Shown: piece after piece, positions 56,765 through 64,000 of the stretch
How the letters are laid out: the number at the start of each line of letters is the position of its first letter
How positions within the stretch are numbered: position 1 is the first letter of the stretch
Assembly (NCBI GenBank): GCA_049840795.1
Contig: JASGJK010000049.1
Location: 1 to 64,000, forward strand
Length of the DNA stretch: 64,000 bases
Origin: UPXZ01 sp049840795
GTDB taxonomy: Bacteria > Bacteroidota > Bacteroidia > Bacteroidales > Paludibacteraceae
Reading direction: 5' to 3'
Position numbers and translations under genes: made by a program
Notes under the pieces: model-generated
Database searches by the model: none
Told to the model about the DNA's origin: nothing
Seen by the model: the letters and a program-made list of their open reading frames with translations, nothing else

Positions 56765-57736
56765 TTATGCCTCCGATGCTTGATTTTCTGCGGTAGCTGC
56801 TTTAATATCAATCGGTTTCTCTACTTTTCTGGTTAGAATATTCCAATTCCATTTGTACTTTTTAGAGAAAACAGCTATCGCGATAATTCCGAAAAGATAT
56901 AAAGTAAGCATATCAACGTATGGATTAACCTTATCGGTAGTGTAGATGGCGGCAGTTACCAAAGCCGAGTATGGAGATGTCACCAAAATAGACGAGAAAA
57001 AGTTGTTGGCAGCGTGTAGTCCGATGGCTAATTCCACCCCATCATCCAATAACGTAATGAGTCCGAATATCACCCCAAAACCAATATAGCTTGGCATTGT
57101 AGCAAAAAATCCGTACTCTTTCACTTCGGGATTAAAACTATGAAGCAATCCAAATGCCAGCGATGTGATAATCAATGCCCAAATTCTGCTTTTAGTGTTT
57201 GTGGCTAATCCTTGCATCAAATAACCGCGAAATGTTATCTCTTCAAATGCCGTTTGAAATGGAATCAGTGTCAGCGATATAAAAAAGAGTGGGATAAATG
57301 CACTCCATTTTAATTGAAATTCGAGGCTTGATGGATCGATAATTAACGTTGCTATCAACGACAATATCATAAACACACTCCACAATGCAAATCCGTTGAA
57401 AAGCCTTTTCCACCGAATACTTCCGGTACCATTGATAGTGCCTTGCAACGTTCGTTTGTGAAACGATTTTTGTAGCAAAATAAAACCACCCAATGCTATA
57501 ACAAAAGTGATAAGCATTGCAGCTAATCCAACATTTTGATCTATTCCGTATGCGCTAAAATCCATCATATTTTGAGGTGTTGTGTGCAGATTACCTGAGT
57601 TAAACATTCCTATAATTATAAGAATGCCCAACGGGATTGCGCCAATGGTATTAGAAATAAGAAATGTAAGGATTATGACGACAATATAGCGCCAAAATTC
57701 GTTTTTGTCATCAAAAGCGTATTCAATATGTTTCAT
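56765..57736 (-). CDS. CPBP-family intramembrane metalloprotease
   Basis: 323 residues, about eight membrane helices. The Abi/CAAX-protease motifs are visible: FEEITFRGYLMQG (Glu-Glu-x3-Arg), GLLHSFNPEV and GLHAANNFFSS (His near Asn). Members process membrane proteins or have unknown roles. The start MKHIEYAFDDKNEFWRYI is the natural ATG. It is convergent with the FadL-family gene and lies 49 bases downstream of the small barrel-like gene. Confidence 0.85.
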   Translation of the reverse strand: MKHIEYAFDDKNEFWRYIVVIILTFLISNTIGAIPLGILIIIGMFNSGNLHTTPQNMMDFSAYGIDQNVGLAAMLITFVIALGGFILLQKSFHKRTLQGTINGTGSIRWKRLFNGFALWSVFMILSLIATLIIDPSSLEFQLKWSAFIPLFFISLTLIPFQTAFEEITFRGYLMQGLATNTKSRIWALIITSLAFGLLHSFNPEVKEYGFFATMPSYIGFGVIFGLITLLDDGVELAIGLHAANNFFSSILVTSPYSALVTAAIYTTDKVNPYVDMLTLYLFGIIAIAVFSKKYKWNWNILTRKVEKPIDIKAATAENQASEA

Positions 57737-57785
57737 TAGTCATTTATTTGATTAAACATAGTGTTATTTATAACGTTAATTTGCT

Positions 57786-58202
57786 CTAAAAAGTATATCT
57801 CAATCCCCACAACTGCCTCATACCCATATCTCCTGAGAATTCGGGTGCCAATTCAAATACAACAGACAAGCGTTTGAAATCCTTGAGTGGTGTTATTTCT
57901 AATTGTACGGGTATTGTAACAGAAGAAATCAGTCCGGCTCCTAAACCGCAACACATCCCGACTCCAATCGAGAAACGATGGTAGATACCCGGTTTAAAAT
58001 TGTACATTCCTGATAATTCAAATGTCATATCATCATATATCCCTTTGTTGAAAAAAGATTTAAATTCCCCGCTTAGTTCGTAATTTTTACTTGTACTTAC
58101 TCCAAAAGCGTTTGTAGAATAAGAGGTAACGCTGATTTGTGAAAATGCCGAGATAGTGCCTACAAGTAAGAATACAAGAGTCAAAAGTTTGATTTTGTTC
58201 AT
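57786..58202 (-). CDS. Small secreted beta-rich protein, outer-membrane barrel-like
   Basis: 138 residues from ATG 58202, picked because it begins a signal peptide (MNKIKLLTLVFLLVGTISAF); an upstream in-frame ATG at 58271 would place a Gln/Asn-rich leader before it. The rest has alternating beta-strand patterns (GVSTSKNYELSGEFKSFF, FELAPEFSGDMGMRQLWGLR) and ends in an aromatic residue (YTF), consistent with a short barrel. I do not recognise a family. It precedes the CPBP gene by 49 bases and may be cotranscribed. Confidence 0.65.
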   Translation of the reverse strand: MNKIKLLTLVFLLVGTISAFSQISVTSYSTNAFGVSTSKNYELSGEFKSFFNKGIYDDMTFELSGMYNFKPGIYHRFSIGVGMCCGLGAGLISSVTIPVQLEITPLKDFKRLSVVFELAPEFSGDMGMRQLWGLRYTF

Positions 58203-58696
58203 AGTTTTAAAAATGTAAAAATGGTTTTGTACGTTTTGATTTTGTGTTTTGAATGAGTTTTGCGTATTCAAAATTCAAATAAATAAGTAAAATCAAGTAG
58301 GTGAAAATAAATTTTAATGTAAAAGGTTAGACTTAGCAGTTAAAATACACTTCTAATTGCAATCAAAAATCAAAAAGAGGCTTAGGCGGATAAAAAACAG
58401 AAAGTTTCAAAAGGAGTTTGTCGTTTTGCTTGCTTTAATATGAAAAACAAACAAAAACAGGTTAAATATCAGATAATCAGCTGTGTGACTAAAATAAGAT
58501 TCTGTGCGTTTCTTGTGACGAAATTACGAAAAAAAATGAAACAAAAAAGGGTTGTAACCAAAAAATAAAGATAAATATCTTAAAAGGCTAAAAATTTGCA
58601 AATTGACAAAATTGTTGTACCTTTGCACGCTATTTTAATCAACATAATGTCTAACCAACTAATTCAATTTAGTACAAAGCCCCTTTTTTTCTAACA
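58203..58696. other. 494-base gap with the rpsA promoter
   Basis: Apart from the promoter at 58595-58625 I see no convincing gene. A 42-codon open stretch at 58440-58568 is Lys-rich and was rejected. Confidence 0.6.
58595..58625 (+). promoter_or_regulatory. Promoter of rpsA
   Basis: TTTG at 58595-58598, 19 bases, TACCTTTG at 58618-58625; the ATG is at 58697. Confidence 0.75.
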
Positions 58697-60805
58697 ATGG
58701 AAGAAAAAGAAAAACAAGCAGAAGAAGTAGTAAATGCTTCTGAAGCTATCGAACAAACCCAACCGGCTGAAGAAATTACTCCAAAAGCCGTTGAAACAGA
58801 AACGACAGAACCCGCAGCAGAGGAAGTAAAATCTGTAGAAGAAGAAGTGAAAGAACCTGTCGTTGAATTAAAAGAAGAAGAAGTAATCGAAGAAGTTCCT
58901 TCAACCAAAAAAGCGGAACCAAAACAAGAGGTGAAGCCACAAGCAGATTTTGACTGGGATGCCTATGAAAAAGGCGATGTGATTTCAGGAAAATCCAAAG
59001 ACGAATTAACAAGAATTTACGATGACACACTGAACGCCATCAAAGACAAAGAAGTGGTAGAAGGTACTGTAACTTCTATCAACAAACGCGAGGTGGTAAT
59101 TAATGTAGGATTCAAATCAGACGGAGTAGTTCCTATGAGTGAATTCCGTTACAATCCGGATTTGAAAATCGGCGATAAAGTTGAAGTGTACATCGAAAGT
59201 CAAGAAGATAAAAAAGGACAATTAATCCTTTCGCACAAACAAGCGCGCGCTACTCGCAGCTGGGATCGTGTAAATTCAGCGCTCGAATCACAAGAGGTTG
59301 TAAAAGGTTTCGTAAAATGCCGTACAAAAGGCGGTATGATTGTAGATGTATTCGGAATCGAAGCATTCTTGCCCGGATCTCAAATAGATGTGAAACCAAT
59401 ACGTGATTATGACGTATTTGTAAACAAAACAATGGAATTCAAAGTGGTGAAAATCAACCAAGAGTTCAAAAATGTTGTGGTATCGCACAAAGCTCTTATC
59501 GAAGAAGAAATCGAACAACAAAAGAAAGAAATTATCGGTAAATTGCAAAAAGGTCAGGTGCTTGAAGGTACCGTTAAGAATATCACTTCTTACGGTGTAT
59601 TCATCGACTTGGGTGGTGTAGATGGTTTGATTCATATCACCGATTTAAGCTGGGGACGTGTTTCTGACCCGAAAGAAGTGGTTGAATTAGACCAAAAATT
59701 AAATGTGGTTATTCTTGATTTCGATGACGAAAAGAAACGTATTGCTCTTGGTTTAAAACAACTTTCGGCTCATCCATGGGATGCTCTTGATGCTAACCTC
59801 AAAGTTGGCGACAAGGTGAAAGGTAAAGTTGTGGTGATGGCTGATTATGGCGCATTTGTAGAAATAGCTCCGGGCGTAGAAGGATTGATTCACGTATCTG
59901 AAATGAGCTGGTCACAACACTTGCGTTCTGCTCAGGACTTCCTTAAGGTTGGTGACGAAGTTGAAACCGTTATTTTAACGCTTGATCGTGACGAGCGAAA
60001 AATGTCGTTGGGTATCAAACAATTGAAGTCAGATCCTTGGGAAAATATTGAAGAACGATATCCTGTTGCAAGTAAACATACTGCCAAAGTGCGTAATTTT
60101 ACCAACTTTGGAGTGTTTGTTGAAATTGAAGAGGGTGTTGATGGCTTAATCCATATCTCAGATCTTTCTTGGACTAAAAAAGTTAAACATCCGTCAGAAT
60201 TTACAAAAATAGGTGACGATATCGAAGTGCAGGTGTTAGAAATCGACAAAGACAATCGTCGTTTGAGCTTAGGACACAAACAGTTGGAAGAGAATCCGTG
60301 GGATGCTTTTGAAAGCTTGTTCAGTGTAGATACAGTTCACGAAGGAGTTGTTGTTGAAATGATGGACAAAGGCGCTGTAGTGGCGCTTCCTTACGGTGTT
60401 GAAGGTTTTGTGACACCTAAACATTTAGTAAAAGAAGATGGTTCGCAAGCGCATGTAGATGAGAAACTTCCATTCAAAGTAATTGAATTTAACAAAGATG
60501 CCAAACGTATCATACTCTCTCACAGCCGTTTGCACGAAGACGCTAAACGTGCAGAAAAAGCAATAGAAGGTGGAGACGATGCACCTAAAAAAGCAAAGAA
60601 GGTGAAGAAAGAAGAAATCGTTACTCCTACGATTGAGAAAACTACGTTAGGAGATATCCAATCACTTGCTGACCTGAAAGATCAAATGGTTTCTGAGGCT
60701 GCTGAAAAATTAGTGGCAAAAGAAGAAGCTAAAAAAACAGCGGCAAAAGCTACAAAAGCTAAAAAAGCAGAAAAAACAGAAGAAACTGCTGAAACTGCTG
60801 AATAA
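58697..60805 (+). CDS. rpsA: 30S ribosomal protein S1
   Basis: 702 residues with six S1 RNA-binding repeats (EGTVTSINKREVVINVGFKS; GFVKCRTKGGMIVDVFGIEA; EGTVKNITSYGVFIDLGGVD; GKVVVMADYGAFVEIAPGVE; AKVRNFTNFGVFVEIEEGVD; EGVVVEMMDKGAVVALPYGV), the count of standard S1. A long acidic N-terminal extension (about 1-100, Glu-rich with EEVKSVEEEVKEP) and a Lys/Ala/Thr-rich C-terminal tail (about 630-702) are lineage-typical additions. It helps mRNA loading on the 30S subunit; in a phylum with weak Shine-Dalgarno usage it should matter for initiation. Monocistronic, with promoter and terminator. Confidence 0.97.
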   Translation: MEEKEKQAEEVVNASEAIEQTQPAEEITPKAVETETTEPAAEEVKSVEEEVKEPVVELKEEEVIEEVPSTKKAEPKQEVKPQADFDWDAYEKGDVISGKSKDELTRIYDDTLNAIKDKEVVEGTVTSINKREVVINVGFKSDGVVPMSEFRYNPDLKIGDKVEVYIESQEDKKGQLILSHKQARATRSWDRVNSALESQEVVKGFVKCRTKGGMIVDVFGIEAFLPGSQIDVKPIRDYDVFVNKTMEFKVVKINQEFKNVVVSHKALIEEEIEQQKKEIIGKLQKGQVLEGTVKNITSYGVFIDLGGVDGLIHITDLSWGRVSDPKEVVELDQKLNVVILDFDDEKKRIALGLKQLSAHPWDALDANLKVGDKVKGKVVVMADYGAFVEIAPGVEGLIHVSEMSWSQHLRSAQDFLKVGDEVETVILTLDRDERKMSLGIKQLKSDPWENIEERYPVASKHTAKVRNFTNFGVFVEIEEGVDGLIHISDLSWTKKVKHPSEFTKIGDDIEVQVLEIDKDNRRLSLGHKQLEENPWDAFESLFSVDTVHEGVVVEMMDKGAVVALPYGVEGFVTPKHLVKEDGSQAHVDEKLPFKVIEFNKDAKRIILSHSRLHEDAKRAEKAIEGGDDAPKKAKKVKKEEIVTPTIEKTTLGDIQSLADLKDQMVSEAAEKLVAKEEAKKTAAKATKAKKAEKTEETAETAE

Positions 60806-60831
60806 AATACATTGAAGTTTTCAATGTACCT

Positions 60832-60872
60832 ACAAAAAAACGACAATCACTTTTGTGTTGTCGTTTTTTTTG
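60832..60872 (+). terminator. Terminator of rpsA
   Basis: AAAAAAACGACAA pairs with TTGTCGTTTTTTT (60834-60846 with 60858-60870), ending in eight T. Confidence 0.88.
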
Positions 60873-61029
60873 TAGTTTAAGTTTTAGGCTACTTTGCTGA
60901 TAATCATTTAAGTTCTTTTGCTGTGAAATTTTAATGACATTGATTGTAAATATCGCCTCCTGATGGCGTAGTTACTTCTTGAAAAAATAAAATTCTTCAT
61001 AAGTTGGTTAAGGTACTATACTGAAAATG

Positions 61030-61246
61030 AAGTCATCTTGACTTTTTAATTTGCATAAATAATGTTTAAAAGACATCATACTTACAGCGCTCGAAATCAA
61101 TGATATACGTTTTATTGTTAAGATTTCACCCTATGGGGCTATAAAGTACCGTTAGGTACGACATCTTAATAACAGAATGATAATCAGCTTACAAAAAAGT
61201 TCCGTAGGAACGACACATAATGAAATATAGAAAGTCAAGATGACTT
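61030..61246. repeat. REP-like element with inverted 15-base ends
   Basis: AAGTCATCTTGACTT (61030-61044) and its exact complement (61232-61246) bound the element; each is itself a near-palindrome. Inside are two hairpins, GTACC-GTTA-GGTAC (about 61147-61160) and GTTCC-GTA-GGAAC (about 61199-61211), each followed by CGACA. Degenerate or partial copies are at 8470-8484 and 26463-26655. No transposase is encoded. Confidence 0.75.
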
Positions 61247-61302
61247 CGTTGTTTTTATACTCACTAAGTTTGTGTGAAAAAGACGAAATTTTGACTTCAT
61301 TG

Positions 61303-61579
61303 AAAATGTACGAGGGGGTTTGGAAGGGCTTCTGTTATCGTAGAGTCGATTGTTGACGGAGCAACTATTTTTACGGATAAAGTCACAAAACAAGTTAATA
61401 TGAAAACACATAAGAATACGTTGTCTGTTGATGGATTAGAATATAAAGTGGAAAATAATAAATTGGAAATGACTGGACGTACAACGAAAATATCTGAGGG
61501 TGGAATGACTGTTGAGATTCGTTTGGCAGGCGTTTGTCAATTGTATGGCGATGCGAATTCGGATTCAATAGGTTCTTGA
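61303..61579 (+). pseudogene. C-terminal remnant of a secreted carbohydrate-active-type protein
   Basis: About 90 sense codons end at TGA 61577-61579 (RGFGRASVIVESIVDGATIF, TLSVDGLEYKVENNKLEMTG, RTTKISEGGMTVEIRLAGVC). There is no start and an in-frame stop lies just upstream. The strand pattern fits the terminal beta-sandwich of polysaccharide-degrading enzymes, but I cannot name the family. It lies right beside the repeat element, which may have helped remove the rest. Confidence 0.45.
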
Positions 61580-61670
61580 GATGACAACTATATATCCCGA
61601 TAAAAAACTGAAATAAAAACGTCTTAAATAATTAATATAATTCTGACAAGATAATTTCTATTAAATGCAA

Positions 61671-61700
61671 AAAGAAGAATTTTATAAAAAACTCTTCTTT
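61671..61700. terminator. Terminator of rpmH (possibly bidirectional)
   Basis: AAAGAAGA (61671-61678) pairs with TCTTCTTT (61693-61700); T-rich on both strands. Confidence 0.7.
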
Positions 61701-61730
61701 CTTTTTTCTTTAATAGTGCGATGAAAAGGA

Positions 61731-61889
61731 TTAATATTTGTGGCGTCCTTCATCGGCAACTGTCAATTTGGCTCTACCTTTTGCGCGACGAGAAGCTAAC
61801 ACTCTGCGACCGTTTGCAGAAGCCATTCTTTCGCGGAAACCGTGTTTGTTCCTTCTTTTTCTTTGTGAAGGTTGAAATGTCCTTTTCAT
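61731..61889 (-). CDS. rpmH: 50S ribosomal protein L34
   Basis: 52 residues on the complement: MKRTFQPSQRKRRNKHGFRE, RMASANGRRVLASRRAKGRA, KLTVADEGRHKY. This is the complete L34 signature. The gene is short and easily masked by an open frame on the + strand over the same bases. It has an excellent promoter (61937-61968) and a terminator. Confidence 0.97.
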   Translation of the reverse strand: MKRTFQPSQRKRRNKHGFRERMASANGRRVLASRRAKGRAKLTVADEGRHKY

Positions 61890-61936
61890 TGCTCTGTATG
61901 TTTTATTATTATTTTTTTAATTCAATTTTCGGACTG

Positions 61937-61968
61937 CAAAGATAGCGTTTTAGTTTGAATTATCCAAA
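61937..61968 (-). promoter_or_regulatory. Promoter of rpmH
   Basis: On the complement: TTTG (61968-61965), 20 bases, TATCTTTG (61944-61937), 48 bases before the ATG. Confidence 0.8.
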
Positions 61969-62005
61969 ATATTTTTCAAGAAAAATACTTGTTGCTCAAA
62001 CCCTA

Positions 62006-62752
62006 TCAAGTGTTCATTCCACCGCACACGTTGATTACCTGTCCGCTTACATAACTCGAAAGATCGGAAGCCAGGAAAAGGCATACCTTCGCAACCTCAT
62101 CAGGGCTACCACCACGGCGTAATGGAATTGTTTCAGCCCATTTGGCGCGTTGCTCATCGTTTAAGGCATGTGTCATTTCAGTTTCGATAAATCCCGGCGC
62201 GATGGCATTAGAACGAATTCCGCGTGACCCTAATTCTTTGGCAATTGATTTGGCAAGTCCGATCATTCCGGCTTTAGAGGCGGAGTAATTAGCTTGTCCC
62301 GCATTTCCAGATACTCCAACAACAGAACTCATGTTGATGATGCTTCCGGACTTTTGTTTCATCATAATTGGAGCACAAGCGTGTATAAAGTTAAATGCTG
62401 ATTTTAGATTTACGTTGATAACGGCATCCCATTGAAGCTCTGTCATACGCATCATTAATCCGTCTTTGGTGATTCCTGCGTTGTTTACAAGAATGTCTAT
62501 TTTGCCGAATTCTTTTACAATTTCATCCACAACCGTGTGCGAGTCATCATAAAGCGCGGCATTTGAAGCGTAGCCTTTGGCTTTTACCCCCAAAGCGGCA
62601 ATTTCTTTTTCTGTGTTTTGTGCATTTTCATCAATTACCAGGTCGGTAAATGCAATATTAGCGCCTTCGGAAGCAAATTTTAAAGCAATTGCTTTGCCGA
62701 TTCCGCGTGCTGCTCCTGTTACCAAAGCAACTTTTCCTTCTAATAATTTCAT
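62006..62752 (-). CDS. fabG: 3-oxoacyl-[acyl-carrier-protein] reductase FabG
   Basis: 248 residues, SDR fold: TGAARGIGKAIALKFASEGA cofactor motif, NNAGITKDGLMMRM, catalytic Ser in INMSSVVG and YSASK (Tyr-x3-Lys), IRSNAIAPGFIETEM. It reduces 3-oxoacyl-ACP with NADPH in fatty-acid synthesis. Length and motifs favour FabG over other SDR enzymes. It lies 116 bases upstream of rpmH on the same strand; a TATCTTTG element (complement) is at 62789-62796. Confidence 0.93.
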   Translation of the reverse strand: MKLLEGKVALVTGAARGIGKAIALKFASEGANIAFTDLVIDENAQNTEKEIAALGVKAKGYASNAALYDDSHTVVDEIVKEFGKIDILVNNAGITKDGLMMRMTELQWDAVINVNLKSAFNFIHACAPIMMKQKSGSIINMSSVVGVSGNAGQANYSASKAGMIGLAKSIAKELGSRGIRSNAIAPGFIETEMTHALNDEQRAKWAETIPLRRGGSPDEVAKVCLFLASDLSSYVSGQVINVCGGMNT

Positions 62753-62788
62753 AAGATTTTTTTGTATTTAAAATTATAATTGCGGGTG

Positions 62789-62796
62789 CAAAGATA
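62789..62796 (-). promoter_or_regulatory. -7 element (TATCTTTG) of fabG
   Basis: Complement of CAAAGATA, 37 bases before the ATG; a TTTG (complement of 62821-62824) is 24 bases further, slightly long. Confidence 0.5.
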
Positions 62797-62821
62797 CTAT
62801 AATTTGATAAAAAATACTTAC

Positions 62822-62858
62822 AAAAAACGAGAGGCTTACATTTTTTTGTAAACCTCTC
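62822..62858 (-). terminator. Terminator of the lipoprotein gene
   Basis: A 12-bp stem (62847-62858 with 62829-62840, one G-T) followed on the - strand by six T. Confidence 0.85.
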
Positions 62859-62878
62859 ATTCTTTTAACAGTACCTTT

Positions 62879-63979
62879 TTATTTCGTTCTGCCTGTTCGG
62901 AGTTTTGTATTTATAGTGTTTCCGGCTTTTGCTTTTTTCGCGGCTCTCATTTTTTGTTTTACACCGGGTGCTGATGTTTTGTCGTAATATCCTAATGAAA
63001 TATCGAATGCCGAGCGCACAATGGATTGATTATTTGCATCTTTGAAATCGAATGCCAACGTGTATGTGTTTCCTGTTTTGTGTTTTACGGTAAGCGAGCC
63101 CTGCGTGATGGCGTAATCTTTAGCAGGAGAATAATACCATGTTCCAAGATTATTGCCGTTATCTGTGTAGCCGTCAATGGTTGTGTTAACTTCCGGCGAA
63201 TTTACTTTGACAGGATAAACTCCGTCGGGCAATATTGTGGTTGCTGATAGCGGCGCGTAAACTTCAATTGCCATCATATCTCCACCTCCTGAGAGTTCAC
63301 TCAGGTTGGTATTTGAATCGCCCAATCGGATGGTAAAAATATTTAAGCCTACATTATCGTAATCTCCCCAAAACCATAGTTCACTTTGAGATAGATAGAT
63401 AGGTTTTGGTGTAAAATCATCTACAATGTTACTATTTATGTCGCCTGTATATTTGAAATTGATAGCAACATTGTCAGTTGAGGCAACGCTTCCGGTAATG
63501 GAGTTTGCATTGATTTTGATACTACCTTCGTTGAGAAGATAAAACTCAATGGCGTGACCGTCAATGACGCGTGCTAAATAGCTTCCTGCGGGATGGTTGA
63601 ATTCCTGAGGTCTGTACATTGTTCCGGTGTATGTGTAAAAATTCCCTTTTTGGAAGGTGTAGTTACTGCCGTTGGTATTTGCGTTGTAAGTTCCGGTAGG
63701 TATGCCGGTTGTTCCTTTAGATGCGTTTAAGTCTAAATATACATAATAGCCTGTCCCAATAATATAGCCGTTATCATCAATATCTAATCCACCGTTCATT
63801 AAATAGATATCAAAAACATTAGAGCCTTTTTGGTAAATATCGCCATAGTAGACTGCCTTACCCAAATCAAATGAATAATCATTGTTTGTGGTTGGTTTTT
63901 CGATAGGATCTGAATCGCTACAAGCGTTGAGAAGTCCTAAGATGCCAAAAAGTAGTAGTGTTCTTTTAAAACTTTTCAT
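62879..63979 (-). CDS. Lipoprotein with two tandem beta-rich repeats
   Basis: 366 residues. The lipoprotein signal (MKSFKRTLLLFGILGLLNAC, Cys 20) is followed by two related beta-rich halves: VYYGDIYQKGSNVFDIYL with IPTGTYNAN in the first, LWFWGDYDNVGLNIFTIRL with LPDGVYPVK in the second. A basic tail (KQKMRAAKKAKAGNTINTKL) ends the protein. No catalytic motif is visible. It is likely outer-membrane anchored; function unknown. Its promoter would lie beyond the right edge. Confidence 0.8.
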   Translation of the reverse strand: MKSFKRTLLLFGILGLLNACSDSDPIEKPTTNNDYSFDLGKAVYYGDIYQKGSNVFDIYLMNGGLDIDDNGYIIGTGYYVYLDLNASKGTTGIPTGTYNANTNGSNYTFQKGNFYTYTGTMYRPQEFNHPAGSYLARVIDGHAIEFYLLNEGSIKINANSITGSVASTDNVAINFKYTGDINSNIVDDFTPKPIYLSQSELWFWGDYDNVGLNIFTIRLGDSNTNLSELSGGGDMMAIEVYAPLSATTILPDGVYPVKVNSPEVNTTIDGYTDNGNNLGTWYYSPAKDYAITQGSLTVKHKTGNTYTLAFDFKDANNQSIVRSAFDISLGYYDKTSAPGVKQKMRAAKKAKAGNTINTKLRTGRTK

Positions 63980-64000
63980 AGTGTTTGTATTTTTTTAGTT

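Larger units (their letters stand above)
60806..61730. other. 925-base intergenic region with repeats and a gene remnant
   Basis: It holds the rpsA terminator (60832-60872), a repeat element with inverted ends (61030-61246), a C-terminal gene remnant (61303-61579) and the rpmH terminator (61671-61700). No intact gene is seen. Confidence 0.7.

Noticed and set aside
58440..58568. 42-codon Lys-rich open frame before rpsA
   Set aside because: No Shine-Dalgarno at proper spacing, no promoter, composition reflects AT-rich DNA.
61721..61945. 74-codon open frame on the + strand
   Set aside because: It is the antisense shadow of rpmH, which has a full L34 sequence, promoter and terminator on the - strand.

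Overview
The window is bacterial chromosome from a member of the Bacteroidota, most likely the order Bacteroidales. Evidence: three secreted proteins end in type IX secretion (T9SS, Por) sorting domains; at least nine genes have the Bacteroidota promoter layout (TTTG or TTG, about 19-23 bases, TAnnTTTG); and lineage-typical genes are present (GH97, BACON domain, DUF4295, DUF3109, LptE-family lipoprotein, a full bat aerotolerance operon). The DNA is AT-rich. I see no rRNA, tRNA, CRISPR array, phage or plasmid genes. The only insertion sequence is an IS1595/ISXO2-type element.

Layout. 1-5.4 kb: end of a beta-helix protein, a purple-acid-phosphatase-like gene, class I fumarase and two periplasmic thioredoxin-fold paralogues. 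5.6-11.1 kb: two large T9SS cargo proteins around a repeat-filled gap. 11.4-16.6 kb: DEAD-box helicase, alanine dehydrogenase, Kup potassium transporter. 16.8-22.4 kb: sigma-54 activator, LptE-like lipoprotein, small hypothetical, secG, TRIC-like channel, DUF3109, cinA. 22.7-30.1 kb: rpmB-rpmG-DUF4295-ftsY, a GH97 glycosidase, rimO, an HU protein and an HU-transmembrane-LysM protein. 30.5-40.2 kb: a beta-barrel protein, then moxR-DUF58-DUF4381-like-batA-batB-batC-batD-batE. 40.2-41.2 kb: the insertion sequence. 41.3-46.6 kb: PAP2 phosphatase, a TPR-membrane-HTH regulator, TonB, ExbD and a damaged lipoprotein gene. 46.9-52.9 kb: nitroreductase, a lipoprotein metallopeptidase, mutL, manC. 53.3-58.2 kb: a PL9-like pectate lyase with a T9SS tail, a FadL-family porin, a CPBP protease and a small barrel-like protein. 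58.7-64 kb: rpsA, a repeat-rich gap with a gene remnant, rpmH, fabG and a lipoprotein.

Reading-frame breaks are very frequent: I count 17 in 64 kb, 16 of them single-base indels, mostly in short homopolymers, and many in genes that should be intact (fumarase, ald, batB, batD, manC, a FadL porin). The simplest explanation is sequencing or assembly error, not decay. Such genes are annotated across the whole span with the probable break given. One break differs: an in-frame TGA in the nitroreductase gene.

The most interesting biology is the HU-TM-LysM fusion (a possible chromosome-to-cell-wall tether), the TPR-TM-HTH regulator with a lipoprotein signal, the GH97 gene sitting inside an otherwise conserved ribosome/SRP gene cluster, and several families of short palindromic intergenic repeats shared between gaps many kilobases apart.
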